A stretch of 64,000 bases of DNA. It comes from Eutreptiella sp. 'Long Island Sound 2002'. Lineage: Eukaryota > Euglenozoa > Euglenophyceae > Eutreptiales > Eutreptiaceae. Shown here piece by piece: positions 13,601 through 25,152 of the stretch. Location: assembly GCA_964036045.1 (NCBI GenBank), contig OZ038380.1:121305199-121369198 (forward strand). Direction: 5' to 3'. Numbering within the stretch: position 1 is the stretch's first letter; each line of letters starts with the position of its first letter. Both the position numbers and the translations under genes were made by a program. Below the pieces are notes generated by a model. The model was given only the letters and a program-made list of their open reading frames with translations. It was not told the origin of the DNA and searched no databases.

Positions 13601-16600
13601 AACCCCAACTCGAGGGGCCACGCAACAAAGCGTGGATTGTGAGTCCCTAACCCCAACTCCAGGGGCCACGCAACAAAGCGTGGATTGTGAGTCCCTAACC
13701 CCAACTCGAGGGGCCACGCAACAAAGCGTGGATTGTGAGTCCCTTACCCCAACTCGAGGGGCCACGCAACAAAGCGTGGATTGTGAGTCCCGAACCCCAA
13801 CTCGAGGGGCCACGCAACAAAGCATGGATTGTGAGTCCCCAACCGCAACTCGAGGGGCCACGCAACAATGAGTGGATTGTGAGTCCCTAACCCCAACTCC
13901 AGGGGCCACGCAACAAAGCGTGCATTGTGAGTCCCTAACCCCAACTCAAGGGGCCACGCAACAAAGCGTGGATTGTGAGTCCCTAACCCCAACTCGAGGG
14001 GCCACGTAGCAAAGCGTGGATGGTGAGTCCCTAACCCCAACTCAAGGGGCCACGCAACAAAGCGTGGATTGTGAGTCCCTAACCCCAACTCGAGGGGCCA
14101 CGCAATAAAGCGTGGATTGTGAGTCCCTAACCCCAACTTGAGGTGCCACGCAACAAAGCATGGATTGTGAGTCCCTAGCCCCAACTTAAGGACCCACGCA
14201 ACAATGCGTGGATTGTGAGTCCCTAACCCCAACTCGAGGGGCCACGCAACAAAGCGTGGATTGTGAGTCCCGAACCCCAACTCGAGGGGCCAGGCAACAA
14301 AGCGTGGATTGTGAGTCCCTAACCCCAACTCGAGGGGCCACGCAACAAAGCGTGGATTGGGAGTCCCCAACCCCAACTCGAGGGGCCACGCAACAATGCG
14401 TGGATTGTGAGTCCCGAACCCCAACTCCAGGGGCCACGCAACAAAGCGTGCATTGTGAGTCCCTAACCCCAACTCAAGGGGCCACGCAACAAAGCATGGA
14501 TTGTGAGTCCCTAACCCCAACTCGAGGGGCCACGCAATAAAGCGTGGATTGTGAGTCCCTAACCCCAACTTGAGGTGCCACGCAACAAAGCATGGATTGT
14601 GAGTCCCTAGCCCCAACTTAAGGACCCACGCAACAATGCGTGGATTGTGAGTCCCCAACCCCAACTTGAGGGGCCACGCAGCAAAGCGTGGATTGTGAGT
14701 CCCTAACCCCAACTTGAGGGGCCACGCAACAAAGCATGGATTGTGAGTCCCTAACCCCAACTCGGGGGGCCGCGCAACAAAGCGTGGATTGCGAGTCCCC
14801 AACCCCAACTCGAGGGGCCACGCAACAATGCGTGGATTGTGAGTCCCTAACCCCAACTCGAGGGGCCACGCAACAAAGCGTGGATGGTGAGTCCCTAACC
14901 CCAACTCGAGGGGCCACGCAACAAAGCGTGGAATGTGAGTCCCTTACCCCAACTCGAGCGGCCACGCAACAAAGCGTGGATTGTGAGTCCCGAATGCCAA
15001 CCTGAGGGGCCACGCAACAAAGCGTGGATTGTGAGTCCCTAACCCCAAATCCAGGGGCCACGCAACAATGAGTGGATTGTGAGTCCCTAACCCCAACTCC
15101 AGGGGCCACGCAGGAAAGCGTGCATTGTGAGTCCCTAACCCCAACTTGAGGGGCCACGTAACAAAGCGTGGATTGTGAGTTGCTAACCCCAACTCTAGGG
15201 GCCAAACAAAAAAGCATGGATTGTGAGCCCCTAACCCCAACTCGAGGGGCCACGCAACAATGCGTGGATTGTGAGTCCCTAACCCCAACTCGAGGGGCCA
15301 CGCAACAATGAGTGGATTTTGAGTCCCTAACCCCAACTTGAGGGGCCACGCAACAATGCGTGGATTGTGAGTCCCTAACCCCAACTCGAGGGGCCACGCA
15401 ACAAAGCGTCGATTGTGAGTCCTGAACCCCAACTCGAGGGGCCACGCAACAAAGCGTGGATTGTGAGTCCCTAACCCCAACTCGAGGGGCCACGCAACAA
15501 GGCGTGGATTGTGAGTCCCTTACCCCAACTCGAGGGGCCACGCAACAAAGCATGGATTGTGAGTCCCTAACCCCAACTCAAGGGGCCACGCAACAATGCG
15601 TGGATTTTGAGTCCTGAACCCCAACTCGAGGGGCCACGCAACAAAGCGTGGGTGGTGAGTCCCTAACCCCAACTCGAGGGGCCACGCAATAAACCGTGGA
15701 TTGTGAGCCCCCAACCCCAACTTGAGGGGCCACGCAGCAAAGCGTGGGTGTGAGTCCCCAACCCCAACTCGAGGGGCCACGCAACAAAGCGTGGATTGTG
15801 AGTCCCTAACCCCAACTCCAGGGGCCACGCAACAAAGCGTGGATTGTGAGTCCCTAACCCCAACTCGAGGGGCCACGCAACAAAGCGTGGATTGTGAGTC
15901 CCTTACCCCAACTCCAGGGGCCACGCAACAAAGCGTGGATTGTGAGTCCCTAACCCCAACTCGAGGGGCCACACAACAATGCGTGGATTGTGAGTCCCTA
16001 ACCCCAACTCGAGGGGCCACGCAACAAAGCGTGGATTGTGAGTCCTGAACCCCAACTCGAGGGGCCAGGCAACAAAGCCCGGGTGGTGAGTCCCTAACCC
16101 CAACTCGAGGGGCCACGCAATAAAGCGTGGATTGTGAGCCCCCAACCCCCACTTGAGGGGCCACGCAGCAAAGCGTGGATTGTGAGTCCCCAACCCCAAC
16201 TCGAGGGGCCACGCAACAATGCGTGGATTGTGAGTCCCTAACCCCAACTCTAGGGGCCACGCAACAAAGCGTGGATTGTGAGTCCCTAACCCCAACTCGA
16301 GGGGCCACGCAACAAAGCGTGGATTGTGAGTCCCGAACCCCAACTCGAGGGGCCACGCAACAAAGCGTGGATTGTGAGTCCCAAACCCCAACTCGAGGGG
16401 CCACGCAACAAAGCGTGGATTGTGAGTCCCCAACCGCAACTCGAGGGGCCACGCAACAATGAGTGGATTGTGAGTCCCTAACCCCAACTCCAGGGGCCAC
16501 GCAACAAAGCGTGCATTGTGAGTCCCTAACCCCAACTCGAGGGGCCACGCAACAAAGCGTGGGTGGTGAGTCCCTAACCCCAACTCGAGGGGCCACGCAA
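10650..16600 (+). repeat. Heterogeneous satellite stretch, short local duplications
   Basis: No single long period dominates. Recurring markers are CCAAACAAAAAAGCATGG (near 11,602, 12,992 and 15,202), CAACAATGAGTGG, GCGTGCATTGTGAG, and CTTAAGGACCCACGC (near 12,218, 14,185 and 14,617). The last pair is 432 bp (nine units) apart and is flanked by similar units, suggesting a small duplication. The 1-bp deletion near 15,747 shifts the register of everything downstream. I see nothing here except satellite units. Confidence 0.7.
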
Positions 16601-17950
16601 TAAAGCGTGGATTGCGAGTCCCTAACCCCAACTCAAGGGGCCACGCAACAAAGCATGGAGTGTGAGTCCCTAACCCCAACTCAAGGGGCCATGCAACAAA
16701 GCGTGGATTGTGAGTCCCTAACCCCATTCGAGGGGCCACGCAACAAAGCATGGATTGTGAGTCCCTAACCCCAACTCAAGGGGCCACACAACAATGCGTG
16801 GATTGTGAGTGCCTAACCCCAACTCAAGGGGCCACGCAACAAAGCATGGAGTGTGAGTCCCTAACCCCAACTCAAGGGGCCATGCAACAAAGCGTGGATT
16901 GTGAGTCCCTAACCCCAACTCGAGGGGCCACGCAACAAAGCATGGATTGTGAGTGCCTAACCCCAACTCGAGGGGCCACGCAACAAAGCGTGGATTGTGA
17001 ATCCCTAACCCCAAACTCGAGGGGCCACGCAACAAAGCGTGGATTGTGAGCCCCTAACCCCAACTCGAGGGGCAACGCAACAAAGCGTGGATTGTGAGTT
17101 CCTAACCCCAACTCTAGGGGCCACGCAATAAAGCGTGGATTGTGAGTCCCTAACCCCAACTCGAGGGGCCACGCAACAAAGCGTGGATTGTGAGTCCCTA
17201 ACCCCAACTCGAGGGGCCCTGCAACAAAGCGTGGATTGTGAGTCCCCAACCCCATCTTGAGGGGCCACGCAATAACACGTGGATTGGGAGACCCTCACCC
17301 CAACTAGAGGGGCCACGCAATAAAGCGTGGATTGTGAGTCCCTAACCCCAACTCCAGGGGCCACGCAACAAAGCGTCCATTGTGAGTCCCTAACCCCGTC
17401 TCGAGGGGCAACGCAACAAAGCGTGGATTGTGAGTCCCTAAGCCCAACTCAAGGGGCCACACAACAAAGCGTGGATTGGGAGACCCTAACCCCAACTCAA
17501 GGGGCCACGCAATAAAGCGTGGATTGTGAGTCCCTAGCCCCAAGTCCAGGGGCCACGCAACAAAGCGTGGATTGTGAGTCCCTAACCCCAACGCGAGGGG
17601 CCACGCAACAATGCGTGGATTGTGAGTCCCTAACCCCAACTCGAGGGGCCACGCAATAAAGCGTGGATTGCGAGTCCCTAACCCCAACTCAAGGGGCCAC
17701 GCAACAAAGCATGGAGTGTGAGTCCCTAACCCCAACTCAAGGGGCCATGCAACAAAGCGTGGATTGTGAGTCCCTAACCCCAACTCGAGGGGCCACGCAA
17801 CAAAGCATGGATTGTGAGTCCCTAACACCAACTCGAGGGGCCACGCAACAAAGCGTGCATTGTGAGTCCCTAACCCCAACTTGAGTGGCCACGCAGCAAA
17901 GCGTGGATTGTGAGTCCCTAACCCCATTCGAGGGGCCACGCAACAAAGCA
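16600..17950 (+). repeat. 1,200-bp (25-unit) variant of the neighbouring higher-order repeat
   Basis: The order of variant units from about 16,750 to 17,615 matches that from about 17,950 to 18,815 at an offset of 1,200 bp. Both segments begin with a 1-bp-short unit reading CCCCATTCGAGG (near 16,722 and 17,922). Both then contain a 1-bp-long unit reading CCCCAAACTCGAGG (near 17,010 and 18,210), so the register is restored. The remainder of this block corresponds to the end of the 35-unit repeat downstream, with about ten units missing. I infer that it is a deleted relative of the 1,681-bp repeat. Confidence 0.7.
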
Positions 17951-20900
17951 TGGATTGTGAGTCCCTAACCCCAACTCAAGGGGCCACGCAACAATGCGTG
18001 GATTGTTAGTGCCTAACCCCAACTCAAGGGGCCACGCAACAAAGCATGGAGTGTGAGTCCCTAACCCCAACTCAAGGGGCCATGCAACAAAGCGTGGATT
18101 GTGAGTCCCTAACCCCAACTCGAGGGGCCACGCAACAAAGCATGGATTGTGAGTGCCTAACCCCAACTCGAGGGGCCACGCAACAAAGCGTGGATTGTGA
18201 ATCCCTAACCCCAAACTCGAGGGGCCACGCAACAAAGCGTGGATTGTGAGCCCCTAACCCCAACTCGAGGGGCAACGCAACAAAGCGTGGATTGTGAGTT
18301 CCTAACCCCAACTCTAGGGGCCACGCAATAAAGCGTGGATTGTGAGTCCCTAACCCCAACTCGAGGGGCCACGCAACAAAGCGTGGATTGTGAGTCCCTA
18401 ACCCCAACTCGAGGGGCCCTGCAACAAAGCGTGGATTGTGAGTCCCCAACCCCATCTTGAGGGGCCACGCAATAACACGTGGATTGGGAGACCCTCACCC
18501 CAACTCGAGGGGCCACGCAATAAAGCGTGGATTGTGAGTCCCTAACCCCAACTCCAGGGGCCACGCAACAAAGCGTCCATTGTGAGTCCCTAACCCCGTC
18601 TCCAGGGGCAACGCAACAAAGCGTGGATTGTGAGTCCCTAAGCCCAACTCAAGGGGCCACACAACAAAGCGTGGATTGGGAGACCCTAACCCCAACTCGA
18701 GGGGCCACGCAATAAAGCGTGGATTGTGAGTCCCTAGCCCCAAGTCCAGGGGCCACGCAACAAAGCGTGGATTGTGAGTCCCTAACCCCAACGCGAGGGG
18801 CCACGCAACAGAGCGTGGATTGTGGGTCCCAAACCCCAACTTGAGGGGCCACGCAACAAAGCATGGATTGTGAGTCCCTAACCCCAACTTGAGGGGCCAC
18901 GCAACAAAGCGTGGATTGTGAGTCCCTAACCCCAACTCGAGGGACCACGCAACAATGCGTGGATTGTGAGTCCCTAGCCCCAACTCAAGGGGCCACGCAA
19001 CAAAGCGTGGATTGTGAGTCCCTAACCCCAACTCGAGGGGCCACGCAAAAAAGCGTGGATTGTGAGTCCCTAACCCCAACTCGAGGGGCCACGCAACAAA
19101 GCGTGGATTGTGAGTCCCTAACCCCAACTCGAGGGGCCACGCAGCAAAGCGTGGATTGTGAGTGCCTAACCCCAACTCGAGGGGCAACGCAACAAAGCGT
19201 GGATTGTGAGTTCCTAACCCCAACTCGAGGGGCCACGCAATAAAGCATGGATTGTGAGTCCCTAACCCCAACTCGAGGGGCCACGCAACAAAGCGTGGAT
19301 TGTGAGTCCCTAACCCCAACTCGAGGGGCCACGCAACAAAGCGTGGATTGTGAGTCCCTAACCCCAACTCGAGGGGCCACGCAACAAAGCGTGGATTGTG
19401 AGTCCCTAACCCCAACTCGAGGGGCCACGCAACAAAGCGTGGATTGTGAGTCCCTAACCCCAACTTGAGGGGCCACGCAATAACGCGTGGATTGTGAGCC
19501 CCTAACCCCAACTCGAGGGGCAACGCAACAAAGCGTGGATTGTGAGTTCCTAACCCCAACTCGAGGGGCCACGCAACAAAGCGTGGATTGTGAGTCCCTA
19601 ACCCCAACTCGAGGGGCCACGCAATAAAGCATGGAGTGTGAGTCCCTAACCCCAACTCAAGGGGCCACGCAACAATGCGTGGATTGTGAGTGCCTAACCC
19701 CAACTCAAGGGGCCACGCAACAAAGCATGGAGTGTGAGTCCCTAACCCCAACTCAAGGGGCCATGCAACAAAGCGTGGATTGTGAGTCCCTAACCCCAAC
19801 TCGAGGGGCCACGCAACAAAGCATGGATTGTGAGTGCCTAACCCCAACTCGAGGGGCCACGCAACAAAGCGTGGATTGTGAATCCCTAACCCCAAACTCG
19901 AGGGGCCACGCAACAAAGCGTGGATTGTGAGCCCCTAACCCCAACTCGAGGGGCAACGCAACAAAGCGTGGATTGTGAGTTCCTAACCCCAACTCTAGGG
20001 GCCACGCAATAAAGCGTGGATTGTGAGTCCCTAACCCCAACTCGAGGGGCCACGCAACAAAGCGTGGATTGTGAGTCCCTAACCCCAACTCGAGGGGCCC
20101 TGCAACAAAGCGTGGATTGTGAGTCCCCAACCCCATCTTGAGGGGCCACGCAATAACACGTGGATTGGGAGACCCTCACCCCAACTCGAGGGGCCACGCA
20201 ATAAAGCGTGGATTGTGAGTCCCTAACCCCAACTCCAGGGGCCACGCAACAAAGCGTCCATTGTGAGTCCCTAACCCCGTCTCGAGGGGCAACGCAACAA
20301 AGCGTGGATTGTGAGTCCCTAAGCCCAACTCAAGGGGCCACACAACAAAGCGTGGATTGGGAGACCCTAACCCCAACTCGAGGGGCCACGCAATAAAGCG
20401 TGGATTGTGAGTCCCTAGCCCCAAGTCCAGGGGCCACGCAACAAAGCGTGGATTGTGAGTCCCTAACCCCAACGCGAGGGGCCACGCAACAGAGCGTGGA
20501 TTGTGGGTCCCAAACCCCAACTTGAGGGGCCACGCAACAAAGCATGGATTGTGAGTCCCTAACCCCAACTTGAGGGGCCACGCAACAAAGCGTGGATTGT
20601 GAGTCCCTAACCCCACTTCGAGGGACCACGCAACAATGCGTGGATTGTGAGTCCCTAGCCCCAACTCAAGGGGCCACGCAACAAAGCGTGGATTGTGAGT
20701 CCCTAACCCCAACTCGAGGGGCCACGCAAAAAAGCGTGGATTGTGAGTCCCTAACCCCAACTCGAGGGGCCACGCAACAAAGCGTGGATTGTGAGTCCCT
20801 AACCCCAACTCGAGGGGCCACGCAGCAAAGCGTGGATTGTGAGTCCCTAACCCCAACTCGAGGGGCAACGCAACAAAGCGTGGATTGTGAGTTCCTAACC

Positions 20901-22970
20901 CCAACTCGAGGGGCCACGCAATAAAGCATGGATTGTGAGTCCCTAACCCCAACTCGAGGGGCCACGCAACAAAGCGTGGATTGTGAGTCCCTAACCCCAA
21001 CTCGAGGGGCCACGCAACAAAGCGTGGATTGTGAGTCCCTAACCCCAACTCGAGGGGCCACGCAACAAAGCGTGGATTGTGAGTCCCTAACCCCAACTCG
21101 AGGGGCCACGCAACAAAGCGTGGATTGTGAGTCCCTAACCCCAACTTGAGGGGCCACGCAATAACGCGTGGATTGTGAGCCCCTAACCCCAACTCGAGGG
21201 GCAACGCAACAAAGCGTGGATTGTGAGTTCCTAACCCCAACTCGAGGGGCCACGCAACAAAGCGTGGATTGTGAGTCCCTAACCCCAACTCGAGGGGCCA
21301 CGCAATAAAGCATGGAGTGTGAGTCCCTAACCCCAACTCAAGGGGCCACGCAACAATGCGTGGATTGTGAGTGCCTAACCCCAACTCAAGGGGCCACGCA
21401 ACAAAGCATGGAGTGTGAGTCCCTAACCCCAACTCAAGGGGCCATGCAACAAAGCGTGGATTGTGAGTCCCTAACCCCAACTCGAGGGGCCACGCAACAA
21501 AGCATGGATTGTGAGTGCCTAACCCCAACTCGAGGGGCCACGCAACAAAGCGTGGATTGTGAATCCCTAACCCCAAACTCGAGGGGCCACGCAACAAAGC
21601 GTGGATTGTGAGCCCCTAACCCCAACTCGAGGGGCAACGCAACAAAGCGTGGATTGTGAGTTCCTAACCCCAACTCTAGGGGCCACGCAATAAAGCGTGG
21701 ATTGTGAGTCCCTAACCCCAACTCGAGGGGCCACGCAATAAAGCGTGGATTGTGAGTCCCTAACCCCAACTCGAGGGGCCCTGCAACAAAGCGTGGATTG
21801 TGAGTCCCCAACCCCATCTTGAGGGGCCACGCAATAACACGTGGATTGGGAGACCCTCACCCCAACTCGAGGGGCCACGCAATAAAGCGTGGATTGTGAG
21901 TCCCTAACCCCAACTCCAGGGGCCACGCAACAAAGCGTCCATTGTGAGTCCCTAACCCCGTCTCGAGGGGCAACGCAACAAAGCGTGGATTGTGAGTCCC
22001 TAAGCCCAACTCAAGGGGCCACACAACAAAGCGTGGATTGGGAGACCCTAACCCCAACTCGAGGGGCCACGCAATAAAGCGTGGATTGTGAGTCCCTAAC
22101 CCCAACGCGAGGGGCCACGCAACAGAGCGTGGATTGTGGGTCCCAAACCCCAACTTGAGGGGCCACGCAACAAAGCATGGATTGTGAGTCCCTAACCCCA
22201 ACTTGAGGGGCCACGCAACAAAGCGTGGATTGTGAGTCCCTAACCCCAACTCGAGGGACCACGCAACAATGCGTGGATTGTGAGTCCCTAGCCCCAACTC
22301 AAGGGGCCACGCAACAAAGCGTGGATTGTGAGTCCCTAACCCCAACTCGAGGGGCCACGCAAAAAAGCGTGGATTGTGAGTCCCTAACCCCAACTCGAGG
22401 GGCCACGCAACAAAGCATGGATTGTGAGTCCCTAACCCCAACTCGAGGGGCCACGCAGCAAAGCGTGGATTGTGAGTGCCTAACCCCAACTCGAGGGGCA
22501 ACGCAACAAAGCGTGGATTGTGAGTTCCTAACCCCAACTCGAGGGGCCACGCAATAAAGCATGGATTGTGAGTCCCTAACCCCAACTCGAGGGGCCACGC
22601 AACAAAGCGTGGATTGTGAGTCCCTAACCCCAACTCGAGGGGCCACGCAACAAAGCGTGGATTGTGAGTCCCTAACCCCAACTCGAGGGGCCACGCAACA
22701 AAGCGTGGATTGTGAGTCCCTAACCCCAACTCGAGGGGCCACGCAACAAAGCGTGGATTGTGAGTCCCTAACCCCAACTTGAGGGGCCACGCAATAACGC
22801 GTGGATTGTGAGCCCCTAACCCCAACTCGAGGGGCAACGCAACAAAGCGTGGATTGTGAGTTCCTAACCCCAACTCGAGGGGCCACGCAACAAAGCGTGG
22901 ATTGTGAGTCCCTAACCCCAACTCGAGGGGCCACGCAATAAAGCATGGAGTGTGAGTCCCTAACCCCAAC
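17950..22970 (+). repeat. 1,681-bp (35-unit) higher-order repeat, three tandem copies
   Basis: Corresponding variants recur at exactly 1,681 bp: the 1-bp-long CCAAACTCGAGG unit is at about 18,211, 19,892 and 21,573. The value equals 35 x 48 plus that single extra base. Copies run about 17,950-19,630, 19,631-21,311 and 21,312-22,944. The third is one unit short (period 1,633) because the unit with CCTAGCCCCAAGTCCAGG is missing near 22,090. Copies differ at only a few positions by eye; for example, CCCCACTTCGAGG near 20,612 in copy two replaces CCCCAACTCGAGG in copy one. Diagnostic units inside are GATTGGGAGACCCTCACC, CCCCGTCTCGAGG, CAATAACACGTGG and GCATGGAGTGTGAG. High identity between copies indicates recent amplification. 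Confidence 0.85.
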
Positions 22971-25152
22971 TCGAGGAGCCACGCAATAAAGCGTGGATTG
23001 TGAGTCCCTAACCCCAACTCGAGGGGCCACGCAACAAAGCGTGGATTGTGAGCCCCTAACCCCAACTCGAGGGGCCACGCAATAAAGCTTGGATTGTGAG
23101 TCCCTAACCCCAACTCAAGGGGCCACGCAGCAAAGCATGGATTGTGAGTCCCTAACCCCAACTCAAGGGGCCACGCAACAAAGCATGCACTGTGAGTCCC
23201 TAACCCCAACTCGAGGGACCACGCAACAAAGCGTGGATTGTGAGTCCCTAACCCCAACTCGAGGGGCCACGCAATAAAGCTTGGATTGTGAGTCCCTAAC
23301 CCCAACTCAAGGGGCCACGCAACAAAGAGTGGATTGTGAGTCCCTAACCCCAAGTCGAGGGGCCACGCAACAAAGCGTGGATTGTGAGTCCCTAACCCCA
23401 ACTTGAGGGGCCACGCAGCAAAGCGTGGATGGTGAGTCCCTAACCCCAACTCGAGGGGCCACGCAACAAAGCGTGGATTGTGAGCCCCTAACCCCAACTC
23501 GAGGGGCCACGCAATAAAGCTTGGATTGTGAGTCCCTAACCCCAACTCAAGGGGCCACGCAGCAAAGCGTGGATTGTGAGTCCCTAACCCCAACTCAAGG
23601 GGCCACTCAACAAACCGCGGATCGTGAGTCCCTAACCCCAACTCGAGGGGCCACGCAACAAAGCATGGATTGAGAGTGCCTAACCCCAGCTCGAGGGGCC
23701 ACGTAACAAAGCGTGGATTGTGAGTCCCTAACCCCAACTCGAGGGGCCACGCAGCAAAGCGTGGATGGTGAGTCTCTAACCCCAACTGGAGGGGCCACGC
23801 AACAAAGCGTGGATTGTGAGTCCCTAACCCCAACTCGAGGGGCCACGCAACAAAGCGTGGATTGTGAGTCACTAACCCCAACTTGAGGGGCCACGCAGCA
23901 AAGCGTGGATTGTGAGTCCCTAACCCCAACTCGAGGGGCCAGGCAACAAAGCGTGGATTGTGAGTCCCTAACCCCAACTTGAGGGGCCACGCAACAAAGC
24001 GTGGATTGTGAGTCCCTAACCCCAACTCGAGGGGCCACGCAACAAAGTGTGGATTGTGAGTCCCTAACCCCAACTCGAGGGGCCACGCAACAAAGCGTGG
24101 ATTGTGAGTCCCTAACCCCAACTCGAGGGGCCACGCAAAGAAGCGTGGATTGCGAGTCCCTAACCCCAACTCGAGGGGCCACGCAACAAAGCATGGATTG
24201 TGATTGCCTAACCCCAACTCGAGGAGCCACGCAACAAAGCGTGGATTGTGAATCCCTAACCCCAAACTCGAGGCGCCACGCAACAAAGCGTGGATTGTGA
24301 GTCCCTAACCCCAACTTGAGGGGCCACGCAACAATGCGTGGATTGTGAGTCCCTGACCCCAACTCCAGGGGCCACGCAACAAAGCGTGGATTGTGAGTCC
24401 CTAACCCCAACTCGAAAGCCACGAAACAAAGCGTGGATTGTGAGCCCCTGACCCCAACTCGAGGGGCAACGCAACAAAGCGTGGATTGTGAGTTCCTAAC
24501 CCCAACTTTAGGGACAATGCAACAAAGCGTGGATTGTGAGTCCCGAACCCCATCTCGAGGGGCCACGCAACAATGCGTGGATTGTGAGTCCCTAACCCCA
24601 ACTCCAGGGGCCACGCAACAAAGCGTGGATTGTGAGTCCCTAACCCCAACTCCAGGGGCAACGCAACAAAGCGTGGATTGTGAATCCCTAACCCCAACTC
24701 AAGGGGCCACGCAACAAAGCGTGGATTGTGAGACCCTAACCCCAACTCGAGGGGCCACGCAACAAAGCATGGATTGTGAGTCCCTAACCCCAACTCGAGG
24801 GGCCACGCAACAAAGCGTGGATTGTGAGTCACTAACCCCAACTTGAGGGGCCACGCAGCAAAGCGTGGATTGTGAGTCCCTAACCCCAACTTGAGGGGCC
24901 ACGCAACAAAGCGTGGATTGTGAGTCCCTAACCCCAACTCGAGGGGCCAGGCAACAAAGCGTGGATTGTGAGTCCCTAACCCCAACTTGAGGCGCCACGC
25001 AATGAAGCGTGGATTGTGAGTCCCTAACCCCAACTCGAGGGGCCACGCAAAAAAGCGTGGATTGTGAGTCCCTAACCCCAACTCGAGGGGCCACGCAACA
25101 AAGCGTGGCTTGTGAGTCCCTAACCCCAACTCGAGGGGCCACGCAATAAAGC
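22970..25152 (+). repeat. Mixed satellite units between two higher-order blocks
   Basis: Units with CAATAAAGCTTGGATTG occur near 23,080, 23,272 and 23,512 (four and five units apart), marking a small local amplification. An isolated CACTCAACAAACCGCGG unit near 23,605 is the form that becomes frequent only to the right of 37 kb. Length changes are one extra base in CCCCAAACTCGAGG (near 24,260) and one missing base in CTCGAAAGCCACG (near 24,413). Only satellite is present. Confidence 0.65.

Larger units (their letters stand above)
1..15746 (+). repeat. Satellite domain with strictly constant 48-bp register
   Basis: Unit starts fall at 1 + 48n throughout; the same phase seen at base 1 is seen at 241, 4801, 10081 and 15601. 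About 328 consecutive units therefore show no net insertion or deletion. Variation is by substitution only. Recurrent variant types include TCTAGG followed by CCAAACAAAAAAGCATGG, CAATAAAG for CAACAAAG, ACAATGCG for ACAAAGCG, and GTGGGTGGTGAG for GTGGATTGTGAG. The domain ends at the first length change, a 1-bp loss near 15,747 where the unit reads GTGGGTGTGAG. Constant register is also why the longest reading frames of the window lie here. Confidence 0.9.

Noticed and set aside
1504-14904. Long minus-strand open frames that could be one giant repeat-protein gene
   Set aside because: Three frames are open over the same DNA, each simply translating the 48-bp unit. Stops fall at random, there is no non-repeat N- or C-terminal sequence, no splice or promoter context, and no sign of codon-position bias by eye.
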